A stretch of DNA of 64,000 nt from Muriicola sp. Z0-33 (GTDB lineage Bacteria > Bacteroidota > Bacteroidia > Flavobacteriales > Flavobacteriaceae). Under the pieces are notes generated by a model. It ran no database searches. It was not told the origin of the DNA and saw only the letters and a list, made by a program, of their open reading frames with translations. The position numbers and the translations under genes were made by a program. Where the stretch lies: positions 62,001 to 126,000 of the forward strand of contig NZ_JAFMPW010000011.1 of the NCBI RefSeq assembly GCF_026126425.1. The letters are read 5' to 3'. Positions 17,658 through 26,861 of the stretch are shown here, one piece after another; position 1 is the stretch's first letter, and each line of letters starts with the position of its first letter.

Positions 17658-18758
17658 GTGATATCATCCAAACTTAAAAATAATGTTTCCAGAATACTGC
17701 CCTATGGTATCATTTGGCTGGCCTTTGGTTTAATTTTCCTCATTGTAGAATATGCAGCCACCAAAAATGCCGGTGATACCCCCGCAGGGGTCATACAGCT
17801 GAACTATACTATTTTCATATTTGCCATGATAGCCGTTACCCTGGTGGGCCTTTTAATTGGGGTAATAGAACTGATGTTTATTAATCGGTTTTTTACTAAA
17901 AGGAGTTTCCTTGCAAAAATTCTGGGGAAGTTTATATTTTATTCCGTTTTCCTTTTCTTAATTATCTGTATTACCTACCCGGTTGCGGCCAGTCTAGAGC
18001 TTAAAACTAGCCTCTTTGATGCAGTTATATGGGACAAGTTTTCTGAATACCTATACAGTATCACCTTCTTCAGTACCGCCTTTCAAATGACCATCTCTTT
18101 GGTTGTCACCCTTTTTTATGCGGAGATAAGTGAAAATATGGGGCCCGGAGTCTTTTTAAACTTTATTCTGGGGAAATACCATAAACCCAAAGAAGAAAAC
18201 AGGATTTTTATGTTCTTAGATATGAAGTCTTCTACTGCAATTGCAGAGAAAATTGGGCATAGCGAATATTTCGAGTTCCTGAAAGCCTATTATTTTATAC
18301 TATCTAAAGCATTAATTAAATATTCTGCCGAGATCTACCAATACGTTGGCGACGAAATGGTCATCTCCTGGAAACGCTCTAAGGGTATTAAAGACAATAA
18401 CTGTATCCGTTGCTTTTTTGCGATGAAAAACGACTTAAAAAACAAGCAGGATTGGTTTGATAAGCAATTTGGACTGCATCCCGAATTTAAGGCAGGATTG
18501 CATTATGGTGCTGTAATGACAGGGGAAATAGGCAGTGTCAAGAAAGTCATTATTTTTACCGGTGATACCCTGAATGCCACCTCCAGGATTCAAAGCCTGT
18601 GCAACCAGTACGGTGTAGACAACCTTATTTCGGGAGATTTACATGGCATCTTAAAACTAGAAACAGACTATGAGGTGGCCTCCCTGGGAAACAAGGAGCT
18701 ACGGGGAAAATTAAAGGCCATGGAATTATTCACCGTTAAACAAAAATCTGGCAGCTAG
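17658..18758 (+). CDS. Membrane-bound class III adenylate/guanylate cyclase
   Basis: A 366-residue protein with four predicted transmembrane helices (about 14-34, 50-74, 88-111, 132-154) followed by a class III cyclase domain (about 180-330). The two metal Asp residues are present in FMFLDMKSSTA (Asp188) and YVGDEMVISW (Asp232), and the transition-state Asn/Arg pair is in GDTLNATSR (Asn306, Arg310), so it should be active. The start is GTG at 17658. An in-frame stop lies four codons upstream and no ATG follows before the second helix. Base specificity cannot be read by eye. Confidence 0.85.
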   Translation: MISSKLKNNVSRILPYGIIWLAFGLIFLIVEYAATKNAGDTPAGVIQLNYTIFIFAMIAVTLVGLLIGVIELMFINRFFTKRSFLAKILGKFIFYSVFLFLIICITYPVAASLELKTSLFDAVIWDKFSEYLYSITFFSTAFQMTISLVVTLFYAEISENMGPGVFLNFILGKYHKPKEENRIFMFLDMKSSTAIAEKIGHSEYFEFLKAYYFILSKALIKYSAEIYQYVGDEMVISWKRSKGIKDNNCIRCFFAMKNDLKNKQDWFDKQFGLHPEFKAGLHYGAVMTGEIGSVKKVIIFTGDTLNATSRIQSLCNQYGVDNLISGDLHGILKLETDYEVASLGNKELRGKLKAMELFTVKQKSGS

Positions 18759-18912
18759 CTGCAAGGCAATAAACCTCTGGTCTCCTTATCTAGGATTTGG
18801 AGTCGGGATTTTGTAATTTGGAATCTACGGCTTTGCAGGGTATAAACGTTACGTTAACCTACCACTGACCAATTGCTAAATTTCTTCCAGGACAGAAGAT
18901 TAAAAATTAGAA

Positions 18913-19341
18913 TTGAAAATAGATATATTAATAAAAAGCGACTTAAACCCTACCCGTCAGGAGCAAATAAGTACTTTATTTGAACAATTAGGTGGTACTA
19001 AAACTCAAATTGATCTGAAAGAAGTACTTGATGACAAAAACCAAATAACCCTTGCATATTGTGAAGAAAAGGATGCAATAGTAGGAATTGCTTCAATGTG
19101 TATCTATAAGGTCATTTCAGGGAGAAAAGGTTGGATAGAAGATGTGGTGGTAGATTCCCAATCAAGAGGTAAAGGTATTGGAAGAAAACTAATTAATAAA
19201 TTGCTTGAAGTGGGAAAAGAACAGCATCTTTCCGAAATCCTACTCTTTACAGAAGATCATCGGAAGGCTGCAATACATCTTTATTCAGACCTGGGGTTTA
19301 AGCTTAAAAATAGCAAGATCTATAGTTTGAAATGGCTTTAA
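18913..19341 (+). CDS. GNAT-family N-acetyltransferase
   Basis: A 142-residue GNAT domain. The acetyl-CoA pyrophosphate loop is VDSQSRGKGIGRKLINKL at about residues 79-96 (R/Q-x-x-G-x-G/A), preceded by the beta-4 strand GWIEDVVV and followed by HRKAAIHLYSDLGFKL, the usual C-terminal signature. The start is TTG at 18913. No ATG fits the N-terminal strand. The substrate is unknown. It stands alone between the cyclase and the convergent unknown operon. Confidence 0.85.
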   Translation: MKIDILIKSDLNPTRQEQISTLFEQLGGTKTQIDLKEVLDDKNQITLAYCEEKDAIVGIASMCIYKVISGRKGWIEDVVVDSQSRGKGIGRKLINKLLEVGKEQHLSEILLFTEDHRKAAIHLYSDLGFKLKNSKIYSLKWL

Positions 19342-19489
19342 AGACGTTGTGCAAGTTGCCAAGCATATTTTTAAAAATAACTATAAAAACGTAGGTCGAT
19401 TGTATAGGGAAATAATCAGGGGCCTTTGTACAATTTTTGTCATGTACCTAATCCTACTCAGCGAATTCTAATTTAAAATGGGCAACCAC

Positions 19490-20629
19490 CTATTTATAGG
19501 TTTTAATGCCATAGAACAAAGTAAACACCTTACACCCGCCTACATGCTGAAGAAGTTGTTCTACTACCGTATTTCCACGTGATGGATTACCTAAAGCTTC
19601 TTGCCAAAGATCTACATCGCTCATTTCGATTCCCTCATAAGTAGTCACCATTTTTCTATGTGCCTCGTTCCTGATAAGTTGCATCTCTACCATTGGATAT
19701 CCCTGGGCATCAAGGCTTACCTTGCCCGAATGGTGAAAAACAAAGCCACTATCCTTTAATTTTTTAATTAGAGCAGAAATTTCCCTATCTGACGACATAC
19801 TAGTTATGCCAACCCAATCTGACAGACCGTCCATCTGTGCTTCTTGGGCTAAAGCCCTGACTGCTGCAATTTCATCCTTTGATCTTGCTCCTGTAAGTCT
19901 GATGATAGTAGCTCCGGTTTCAGGGCCTTCGCCAAATAAGTAGCTGTTCATATTTCGTAACACCCGATCCATGGTCTCACCCATCATATCTTCTGTTATT
20001 TGGTCTTCTGTTAGGGTTTCACGAAGCTCACGGTAGGCGGCCTCACGCAACATATCATCTGTGGGATTGAAATCCATAGCTAAACCATGAATGTCTGTAG
20101 TAACTCCATGACCAAGAGCGATTTGAGCCTTGTTTACATTCACTTTGTATATATTCCCGGCAGCAGCTTCAAATGCCTGTTCAAGGAAGAGATGCAGTTC
20201 ATCCAAGGTGTGTGCACGGCGTAGCAGTACGAATTTCAAGTCTGCTGGTGAAACTCGGGCAATTCGGAAAGACCCAGATATCCATATTCCATTAATTTTT
20301 TCGGTTGTCGTTGCCCACATATCCCAATTTTTCTTAAGTGCATCTACTCGGATGCCTAGTCTGGCCGCCATCGTCACCGGTGATTCTCCATTCATCTTCT
20401 TTATTGCTTCCTTTAACAATGACCGTCCTGCTTCTGCTTCTTTGGCTGCGGTTTTAGCTGCCTCTTCCATAGATTCCTCAAAACCTTCTTTGACTACATC
20501 ATCTGCTGAAGCCTTGTTAAACAATACTATGGGAAAATGAGGTTCCTGAATTGCCAGAAGCTCAGAAACTGATTGATCTGCCTCACTCTTTCTCAACTCC
20601 AAAGGGATATTGCAACTTTTAAGTTTCAT
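19490..20629 (-). CDS. Unknown protein, third gene of the uncharacterised cassette
   Basis: I do not recognise this 379-residue protein. Residues 45-80 are a Glu/Lys/Ala-rich helix. MAARLGIRVDALKKNWDMW at 87-105 looks like a helix-turn-helix-sized segment but lacks a convincing HTH pattern. Residues 110-175 contain strands (KINGIWISGSFRIARVSP), and 190-300 are helical and acidic. The C terminus ends in a hydrophobic strand, CKVFTLFYGIK. There is no signal peptide or membrane helix. The start ATG overlaps the stop of the 582-residue gene by 1 bp (TGATG), so they are coupled. A partner, chaperone or immunity-type role for the preceding protein is only an inference from position. Confidence 0.7.
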   Translation of the reverse strand: MKLKSCNIPLELRKSEADQSVSELLAIQEPHFPIVLFNKASADDVVKEGFEESMEEAAKTAAKEAEAGRSLLKEAIKKMNGESPVTMAARLGIRVDALKKNWDMWATTTEKINGIWISGSFRIARVSPADLKFVLLRRAHTLDELHLFLEQAFEAAAGNIYKVNVNKAQIALGHGVTTDIHGLAMDFNPTDDMLREAAYRELRETLTEDQITEDMMGETMDRVLRNMNSYLFGEGPETGATIIRLTGARSKDEIAAVRALAQEAQMDGLSDWVGITSMSSDREISALIKKLKDSGFVFHHSGKVSLDAQGYPMVEMQLIRNEAHRKMVTTYEGIEMSDVDLWQEALGNPSRGNTVVEQLLQHVGGCKVFTLFYGIKTYK

Positions 20630-22377
20630 CAGCAGGTTTTTTTTATGATTCCTGATGCACCCCCATCGGCTATTTCGATCACTTCAAATCCCGCACTCTG
20701 CAACCTGCGAAGATGGTCTGCCGTCATTCCAAATAAATTTAACAGCCCTTCAGCCAAATTATCCGCAACTTTAGTCACAACTTTTAACTGAGCAAATAAT
20801 GATCTAATCAGAGTTCGCGCTTCAGAAGCTCCTTTCCTGATTATTGAAAACAGCCATCCTACAACCCTAATTATCCCCTTGAATACAGCTTCAGATGCTG
20901 CATCAACCGCTTTATTAACTCCAGTGATCAGGCCTACTATAACGTCAATGAACTTCCCGAACTTTCCTAATTTGGAAGTAATGCTGGCGATATTAATGAC
21001 CCCGGCTGACAACAAAAAGCCTATGGCATTTTCGATAATAAATCCACCGACCGCCCCAATGAAATAAGCAACACGCTCCCAACTGAGATAACCTGTTGAA
21101 GATGAAAGCATAGACATTAATCCTTTTCCTGTTTCCGTTATAATAGTTGATATCAATTCTGTCCAATTCGTAGTATGAACCATCTGCATTGCCTCATCCA
21201 TTAACTCAATGATTTTAGGTGCCAACACATCAATATTCTGGGCTAATTTACTGGGTAAGGCAGAAAGTTTGAACATATACCCGAGTATATCAGGGATTCC
21301 CATCAAGGCGTCTATCAGAGAATTCCATAAACCACAGTAATAGGCATTAATCACATTTAACATCCTGTTACCAAGTCCCTGGAAGAAATCCATCATCATA
21401 GTCAGGTTACGGATAAGAGCATCGGCAAATTCCTGCGCAACTTCTTTGAGGCGAGCCACCATTTTTTGGAAAATGGCAATGAAGTCTCCCATGCCACCTG
21501 GAATAAAAGAAAAATCAAGCTCGGCAAGCGAGTCAAGTTTGCCTATGACAGAGCGTGCATATTCCCTGATTGCCGTTTTGAAAGCAGTTTGAACCTTATC
21601 TTGCGATGAAATAGCGATGCCTGGGACTAAAATTGGGTGAAAATCTGATCCATCCTCCCTTCTGGCCTCAGGATCCCAACTTGTATCAGCAAATTTAAGA
21701 TAGTACTTAACACCTTCTGACGCCTTTAATATAGTATCTCCAATCCCGTCATTGACCCAGGCAGACCATGAATGCACAGTTTTAAAGACGTTTAGAAATG
21801 GCAAAACCACGCTATTTACAGAAAGACTACCTTCTCTAATAAGCGTCTGGATTTCTTCCTGGCTGAAACTCGCTGTTACGCCATCTGGGCCATCCGTCAC
21901 ATATTCTGTTGCATCCCGCATAACTTCCTGGATTGCAAGGTCATCGCTATGAGATTCAAGATAGCTGCGAAATATATCGCCTATTTTGATATAATAGCTT
22001 CTTGGAGAAAGAAGGTCTGTACTATTATCTTCCAAAAACAGGCATACTTCATTTCTATTTGGTGATGTTCGTTCAAAAACGCGGGCCAGGTAACTTTCAT
22101 CTCTGGAAACGAAGATCCTAATCTGCAAGACGTAAGTCTTACCTCCAATTTCCACAACATTGCCAAAGCTGACCTTCTCAGATTCTAATTCGGTTATGAG
22201 ATTATCGCCGACGTCACTTTCATAGATTACAGAACTATAGACATCCCCAGACTGACTGGCCCCATCGAAGAATTGCTGTTCTACCTCTGACGAAGGATAG
22301 CTAAACTCCGAATCAAGAAAACTACTTTCAAACTTTGGAAATGGAACCGGCGTATATAATAATTCTTCATCATCCAT
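20629..22377 (-). CDS. Unknown protein with hydrophobic, toxin-translocation-like C-terminal half
   Basis: A 582-residue protein of no family I can name. The N-terminal 200 residues are acidic and soluble with beta strands (VVEIGGKTYVLQIRIFV). From about 300 on it becomes helical and amphipathic: INAYYCGLWNSLIDALMGIP at 343-362, strong hydrophobic segments at about 434-462 and 477-513, and SKLGKFGKFIDVIVGL between them. Long stretches of this kind occur in polymorphic-toxin and contractile-system effectors ahead of a C-terminal payload. Here only about 60 residues follow, with no nuclease-like motif visible. It overlaps the 1180-residue gene by 8 bp and the next gene by 1 bp. Confidence 0.7.
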   Translation of the reverse strand: MDDEELLYTPVPFPKFESSFLDSEFSYPSSEVEQQFFDGASQSGDVYSSVIYESDVGDNLITELESEKVSFGNVVEIGGKTYVLQIRIFVSRDESYLARVFERTSPNRNEVCLFLEDNSTDLLSPRSYYIKIGDIFRSYLESHSDDLAIQEVMRDATEYVTDGPDGVTASFSQEEIQTLIREGSLSVNSVVLPFLNVFKTVHSWSAWVNDGIGDTILKASEGVKYYLKFADTSWDPEARREDGSDFHPILVPGIAISSQDKVQTAFKTAIREYARSVIGKLDSLAELDFSFIPGGMGDFIAIFQKMVARLKEVAQEFADALIRNLTMMMDFFQGLGNRMLNVINAYYCGLWNSLIDALMGIPDILGYMFKLSALPSKLAQNIDVLAPKIIELMDEAMQMVHTTNWTELISTIITETGKGLMSMLSSSTGYLSWERVAYFIGAVGGFIIENAIGFLLSAGVINIASITSKLGKFGKFIDVIVGLITGVNKAVDAASEAVFKGIIRVVGWLFSIIRKGASEARTLIRSLFAQLKVVTKVADNLAEGLLNLFGMTADHLRRLQSAGFEVIEIADGGASGIIKKTC

Positions 22378-25300
22378 CGGAATCTACATTTTCAATTTCC
22401 AATCGCTTAAGCTTACTTTCAGAAACAACCAGACCGGTTTTGCCTGCATCTACGTCATCGCAGCATGGAAGTCCACCAGCGTCAAGACCTGCTGAATCAT
22501 CCTGAATGATGGTCAATGTTGTAGGCAATATGGTTTCCCATTCCTCTTCTACCTGCCCCTCAATAACTTCGAGCTCTTCTGCTATTGACAGATAGAGGTC
22601 ATCGTCAGTTTCGAGAACAAGATCCCCGCCCATCCAAATCTCACCAGTAGACATGTAATAGGTTAATGCTTTCTCAAAGCCGAGTCTTACGGGAACAGTC
22701 ATCCTGGCCATTCCACTTTGCAGGAATGAGCTGAATATCTCGTCACTTCCCGACTGTGCCTGGAAAAGTTCCACCCAATCGCACTTCTTGGCCCAATAAT
22801 ATGGGTAAAATAGATAGGACATAATGCTCCAGTCAAAGGCTTGTTCGAAGAACTTTACATGTGATGAGTAGTTCTCAAGATTTTGATTTTGGATTACCTT
22901 GGGTACCCCACAATTATCAATCCCCGTAAAATCTCTACCCTGCCGAATCCCAAATGGTCGGGTTAACATCTCGATAGCCAATCTTTTCAACTCTGTCTGT
23001 TCTATCCCTCGATACATGGAAGCCGCAATCTCCATCGTCTGATCCTCATCTTCCATCGCATTCGCTGCTGCCTCCTGTTCAAGACTAGCATCATAAGCTG
23101 TTTTCTTGCTTTCATAGGCAGACATGATAGCCGCATAGGTATCTGCCTTCCATTGTTCATAAATTTCGTCTTTAAGTCGTATTTCTATTGAAAGTCCTAT
23201 ATTAAAACTGAATAATTTATTGCAACTCACAGAACAGGTCATGGTCCCTGTTTTGTCCCCGTGATTAAAATTCAGGCCGGGAATTTCATAAGTCTGTCCA
23301 TTCAAAGAAAAGGTGTTAGGAATAGTGACTCTTGACCGCGACCCTTCCTTAGTGCCTGAGTTATATGTTTTACCACCAAATGTGATATTGATATAAGCTC
23401 CGCCATCGTTGATTGGCGGTTTGGCCTCCCAGTCATAGGTTAAAGTACCCGTAGTTTTTACTGCTTTATATCCTGTTGGTATAGTTACCGGTGGCATTTG
23501 GGCTGCCCCGTATTCTTTCTTTTTCAAATTACCTTGTGAATAATTTGCATCCAGAAAATCCTGATCATCCATGGGTGCATCAGGGGTGAATTCATAATTG
23601 GCGCCTACTTCTTTGTAATTGTCACGATCTATATCATCGGCTGATGCAATAGGTGGATTGAGGTTTTTAGGGTGAACAGGTTCTTCGAGTACCGAGGCCG
23701 ATGAGGGGGTCTCTACTTCTTCCGATTCGATCTCTATAGCCTGTCTATAGAATTTTGAAGGCTCTGGTATCATGAATTCATATACCAATCTTTTACCATA
23801 GTTCACCAAGCGATTGGTCATTACTTTATCTACCCATCTAAACACACCTGTGACATGCTGATCACCAGAACGGTTATCGAAACCATGGCGGTTGTTTTCT
23901 TCATATTCCTGTAGAACACGGGCAACTCGTTTCTCAGTGATCTTCTGCAATACACGTTCTGTAGCAGCTTTTGTAACCTCAAGCGCATAATTCTTTGCCA
24001 TCGTATTTGAATCTGATGAGGAATTGGAGGTAGCAAAATCTACCCCAGCGTCAAGGCTCATTTCCACACCCATATAGGATCCGGAAACACCCGTCGAAAT
24101 TCCTGCTGAGTTGCTCTTATCTTCGGCCAGGATTGATGCTATTTCCGTATTAAGTTCATTGCGTTCGCTAGTACTCGTATCCGATTGGTTCTCTGTTTCA
24201 AGTACAATTTCACTCTCTATTGTTGTCTCCGTACTAGTGAGGCTTCGCGTATGGCGTTCCTTGTATTCGCGTGCCATTATATTTTCAATATGAGACACTT
24301 CTCCTGGTATATAGCAGCACACTTCCTGTTCCACCAGACGGTAATCTGCGATGCCCACCCTGTTAACCCCATATACATCAACCTTTTCAAATGGAAGCAT
24401 CAGATCAGAGGTTTGAATATCGGGTCCGATAAGTTGAGCTGTACCCCAAGTAGTATCTAATCCTTTCTGACTTTCCAATTCTAATTTAAATTTATTGCCA
24501 TCAGAAAGTTCCATTTCCGCGCGAAATTTATAAATGGTTCCATCCTGAATGGGGATAGAATTATCCGGAAACAATCTTAGAAAGATTGCCCGTTTGCTGC
24601 GCTTTTTCTCCTTAAATTCAGTATTACGACGCTCATTGTATCCTTCAATTTTAACTCCATATCGCATTGACCTTACAAACAGACTTTGGTTACCAGGACA
24701 AAATGTTAAATAGATAATATCCCGGTTTTCTTCGGTAGAAGGATCCTGTCTGAATCCAATAGTAAATATATAATCTCTAGCATCTTTAATCCCATAGACT
24801 TTACCTGCAAGCCTAACCCTTTTCTTAGATCCCGAACCAGTGCGATAAAGGCCCTTCTTCGCCTCGCTGAGCCGATTATTAATATCCCTAAGGGTGTTGT
24901 CAATATCCTTTCCTTCTCTAACCTTACCCTTAAGAAAAAAACCAGTGCTAACTTGCACCTTATCTGAGAAGTATTTCTCTGACATAGGGTCGGGAAATTT
25001 GAATTTTGACTGAGGTAATTTCAATTCTGGCAGCGTGTCCGGATTAATTTTTAACCGCCCTTCGAGGTTGAGGCCTGTCAAGCCATTTGCCTTATTGTAT
25101 TTAGATGACTCTATATCAACATCGGCCTTATGAGCCGCTTCAGTATCAATCTGAATGATCAACTTATCACTTTCATATGTAGTAGAAAGCTGTTTTACAT
25201 CTAAAGACAACTGCTCAAGGTGACGTATTTCTTCGCCGAGTAAAAAGCGATTTTGTTCTTCTCGTAGAAATTCAGGGAATCGATCATCTTTGTTCTCTTC

Positions 25301-25912
25301 ATTGGTCTCCTCAGCGGTTTTACCAAACACATAATGTACCGCCACACTTGCATGAGCCAATCTACGTAGATACAACTCTTTTAATCTATCCTCCTTCATT
25401 TCTTGTGATCCTGGTTGCCTAGAAAAATTACCAAGTTGATCAGCCGAATTTTCATTTAATATGAAATGATCGGCGACAAGCATCTGAAGACAAGTTTGCC
25501 TAATTGGTGGTGACGATTTTTCTACTAGGTCTGCATAAAGGTTATCCCATATCTTGCTTCGCTGAGCAGAAGTAAGAACATTTACCCCCTGCATAATTGA
25601 ATCTAGTTTCTCGCCGCGTAGATGACTGCGATGTTGCATCAGCCATCCAGAAAAATTAAATAGGGATGAATTAAGTTTACGGATGCCTTCAACTCGGCGA
25701 ATTCTTTTAAACGATTTGGCCAGTGAAGGTAGTTTAGCTCTTGCTTCTTTCAAAGTTTGCGCTTCCTGTAATTTGGTCAGGAAATGACTCGATGCAGGGT
25801 CAAGGTTGGTCACAAAACCAATAACCTTGGCATCCGCATCAAGGGTTTTTGGTTTGCGCAATGTAGCAAACCGAAAAAGCTCAGTCTTGGATTTGATGTT
25901 TTGTTCTGTCAT
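22370..25912 (-). CDS. Unknown 1180-residue protein, first gene of the uncharacterised cassette
   Basis: A large soluble-looking protein without signal peptide or membrane helix. Residues 1-250 are helical and charged. 290-540 are beta-rich (KLPQSKFKFPDPM, GTIYKFRAEMEL). 555-645 form a Ser/Thr/Glu-rich low-complexity stretch. 686-724 carry HVTGVFRWVDKV and NYGKRLVYEFMIPEPSKFY. 800-915 form a beta domain. 915-975 are a coiled-coil-like helix. 1020-1097 hold FFEQAFDWSIMSYLFYPYYW and RMTVPVRLGFEKAL. The 686-724 and 1020-1097 motifs recall other large bacterial proteins of unknown function, but I cannot name a domain. The tail is acidic with a CC pair (1150-1151). Confidence 0.75.
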   Translation of the reverse strand: MTEQNIKSKTELFRFATLRKPKTLDADAKVIGFVTNLDPASSHFLTKLQEAQTLKEARAKLPSLAKSFKRIRRVEGIRKLNSSLFNFSGWLMQHRSHLRGEKLDSIMQGVNVLTSAQRSKIWDNLYADLVEKSSPPIRQTCLQMLVADHFILNENSADQLGNFSRQPGSQEMKEDRLKELYLRRLAHASVAVHYVFGKTAEETNEENKDDRFPEFLREEQNRFLLGEEIRHLEQLSLDVKQLSTTYESDKLIIQIDTEAAHKADVDIESSKYNKANGLTGLNLEGRLKINPDTLPELKLPQSKFKFPDPMSEKYFSDKVQVSTGFFLKGKVREGKDIDNTLRDINNRLSEAKKGLYRTGSGSKKRVRLAGKVYGIKDARDYIFTIGFRQDPSTEENRDIIYLTFCPGNQSLFVRSMRYGVKIEGYNERRNTEFKEKKRSKRAIFLRLFPDNSIPIQDGTIYKFRAEMELSDGNKFKLELESQKGLDTTWGTAQLIGPDIQTSDLMLPFEKVDVYGVNRVGIADYRLVEQEVCCYIPGEVSHIENIMAREYKERHTRSLTSTETTIESEIVLETENQSDTSTSERNELNTEIASILAEDKSNSAGISTGVSGSYMGVEMSLDAGVDFATSNSSSDSNTMAKNYALEVTKAATERVLQKITEKRVARVLQEYEENNRHGFDNRSGDQHVTGVFRWVDKVMTNRLVNYGKRLVYEFMIPEPSKFYRQAIEIESEEVETPSSASVLEEPVHPKNLNPPIASADDIDRDNYKEVGANYEFTPDAPMDDQDFLDANYSQGNLKKKEYGAAQMPPVTIPTGYKAVKTTGTLTYDWEAKPPINDGGAYINITFGGKTYNSGTKEGSRSRVTIPNTFSLNGQTYEIPGLNFNHGDKTGTMTCSVSCNKLFSFNIGLSIEIRLKDEIYEQWKADTYAAIMSAYESKKTAYDASLEQEAAANAMEDEDQTMEIAASMYRGIEQTELKRLAIEMLTRPFGIRQGRDFTGIDNCGVPKVIQNQNLENYSSHVKFFEQAFDWSIMSYLFYPYYWAKKCDWVELFQAQSGSDEIFSSFLQSGMARMTVPVRLGFEKALTYYMSTGEIWMGGDLVLETDDDLYLSIAEELEVIEGQVEEEWETILPTTLTIIQDDSAGLDAGGLPCCDDVDAGKTGLVVSESKLKRLEIENVDSDG

Positions 25913-26430
25913 TATGAAATATATTAGTTACTACTACTTTGAACAGTTAAACTGTTTATATGGCCGGGGGGTTTTTAAATGTAATTTCGTTTTGCTTCCC
26001 TTTTATTCAGATTTGTGCGGCTTGTCTGAAATTTTGTATACTTAGCTTAAACAGCTACTTATTCAGTTGCTTTATCCTACATCTATTGATGTTTAATTGT
26101 TAAATATTTTGATTGAACGAAGAGTTATAGCCATTTTTAACAGTGTAAATCAGAACATGATCTTCGGAAATACTCATTTTTTAAACCTCAGAATTGCGAT
26201 ATGAGCAGGAAATTTCCTAAAGATTATATGGATTTACAATATTGGTTATGATTCATAACTACAATGCACTATCCCTAAATTGATTATTTTTAGATAACTC
26301 AAATATTCGCAGCTGGAGATAAACTATTTGTGAAAACAGAAGTAAATCATTATCAGAACCCTAGCAATGTCAGAAAAATAATTATAACTAGTTAATAATT
26401 TACCAGATCCAGATAACCAAACAATACAAC
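25913..26430. other. 518-bp non-coding region between the unknown cassette and the monooxygenase gene
   Basis: AT-rich spacer between divergent genes with stops in all frames and no protein-like reading frame. It holds a perfect palindrome at 25942-25956 close to the start of the 1180-residue gene and a GC-rich run GGCCGGGGGG at about 25962-25971. I see no clear TAnnTTTG promoter for either side, no tRNA and no inverted repeats of insertion-sequence type. Confidence 0.7.
25942..25956. promoter_or_regulatory. Perfect 15-bp palindrome, possible operator
   Basis: AACAGTT-A-AACTGTT is a perfect inverted repeat with a one-base centre, 30 bp upstream of the ATG of the 1180-residue gene. Position and symmetry suit a dimeric regulator. 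The protein that would bind it is not identifiable from the window. Confidence 0.4.
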
Positions 26431-26775
26431 ATGAAAGACATTCAGGTAAACGCCAGATTACAAATTAATCCTGGCAAAATGGAGGAGTTTAAAGAAGTGG
26501 CAAACGCTTGTGTTGCCAAGGTGAAAGAAAAAGATAAAGGAACAATTCAGTACGATTGGTTTTATAATGAAAGTAAATCTGAATGCATTGTAAAGGAACG
26601 CTATGTAGATTCCGAAGCCGCGCTGGATCATATGGCCAATGTGAGCGAATTATTGGGGGGCCTGGTGGCGATAGCTACCATTTCACTGGAGCTTTATGGC
26701 CACCCTTCCGAAAATCTAAAAAACGCCCTCGAAGGATTTGATGTAGCCTACTATGAATTTGGAGTTGGTCTGTAG
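26431..26775 (+). CDS. Antibiotic biosynthesis monooxygenase (ABM) domain protein
   Basis: A 114-residue dimeric alpha/beta-barrel protein. The family pattern is clear: an opening strand with NARLQINPGKMEEFKEVA, then KDKGTIQYDWFYNE, and ERYVDSEAALDHMANV, where the His lines the pocket in related proteins. Such enzymes oxidise quinols or small aromatics without cofactor, or degrade haem. The gene lies 86 bp before a DoxX gene and two genes before an AraC regulator, which suggests a small redox-stress unit. Confidence 0.85.
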   Translation: MKDIQVNARLQINPGKMEEFKEVANACVAKVKEKDKGTIQYDWFYNESKSECIVKERYVDSEAALDHMANVSELLGGLVAIATISLELYGHPSENLKNALEGFDVAYYEFGVGL

Positions 26776-26804
26776 TTGTAAAATTTAATTGTATACTAAA
26801 ATTC

Positions 26805-26824
26805 TTCCGTCAAATTTGACAGAA
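26805..26824. promoter_or_regulatory. Near-perfect 20-bp palindrome between ABM and DoxX genes
   Basis: The centre GTCAAATTTGAC (26809-26820) is a perfect inverted repeat and the flanks TTCC and AGAA extend the symmetry with one mismatched pair. It lies 38 bp upstream of the DoxX start. It could be an operator for the DoxX-AraC pair. A hairpin in RNA is also possible. Confidence 0.4.
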
Positions 26825-26861
26825 ATTGCTCTCAGATAACAAGTTTAGAAAATATTAAAAC

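Noticed and set aside
26260-26290. A 15-bp string (ATCCCTAAATTGATT) shared with the region upstream of the ECF sigma gene (about 46207-46221)
   Set aside because: One or two such AT-rich matches are expected by chance in 64 kb, and neither copy is symmetric.
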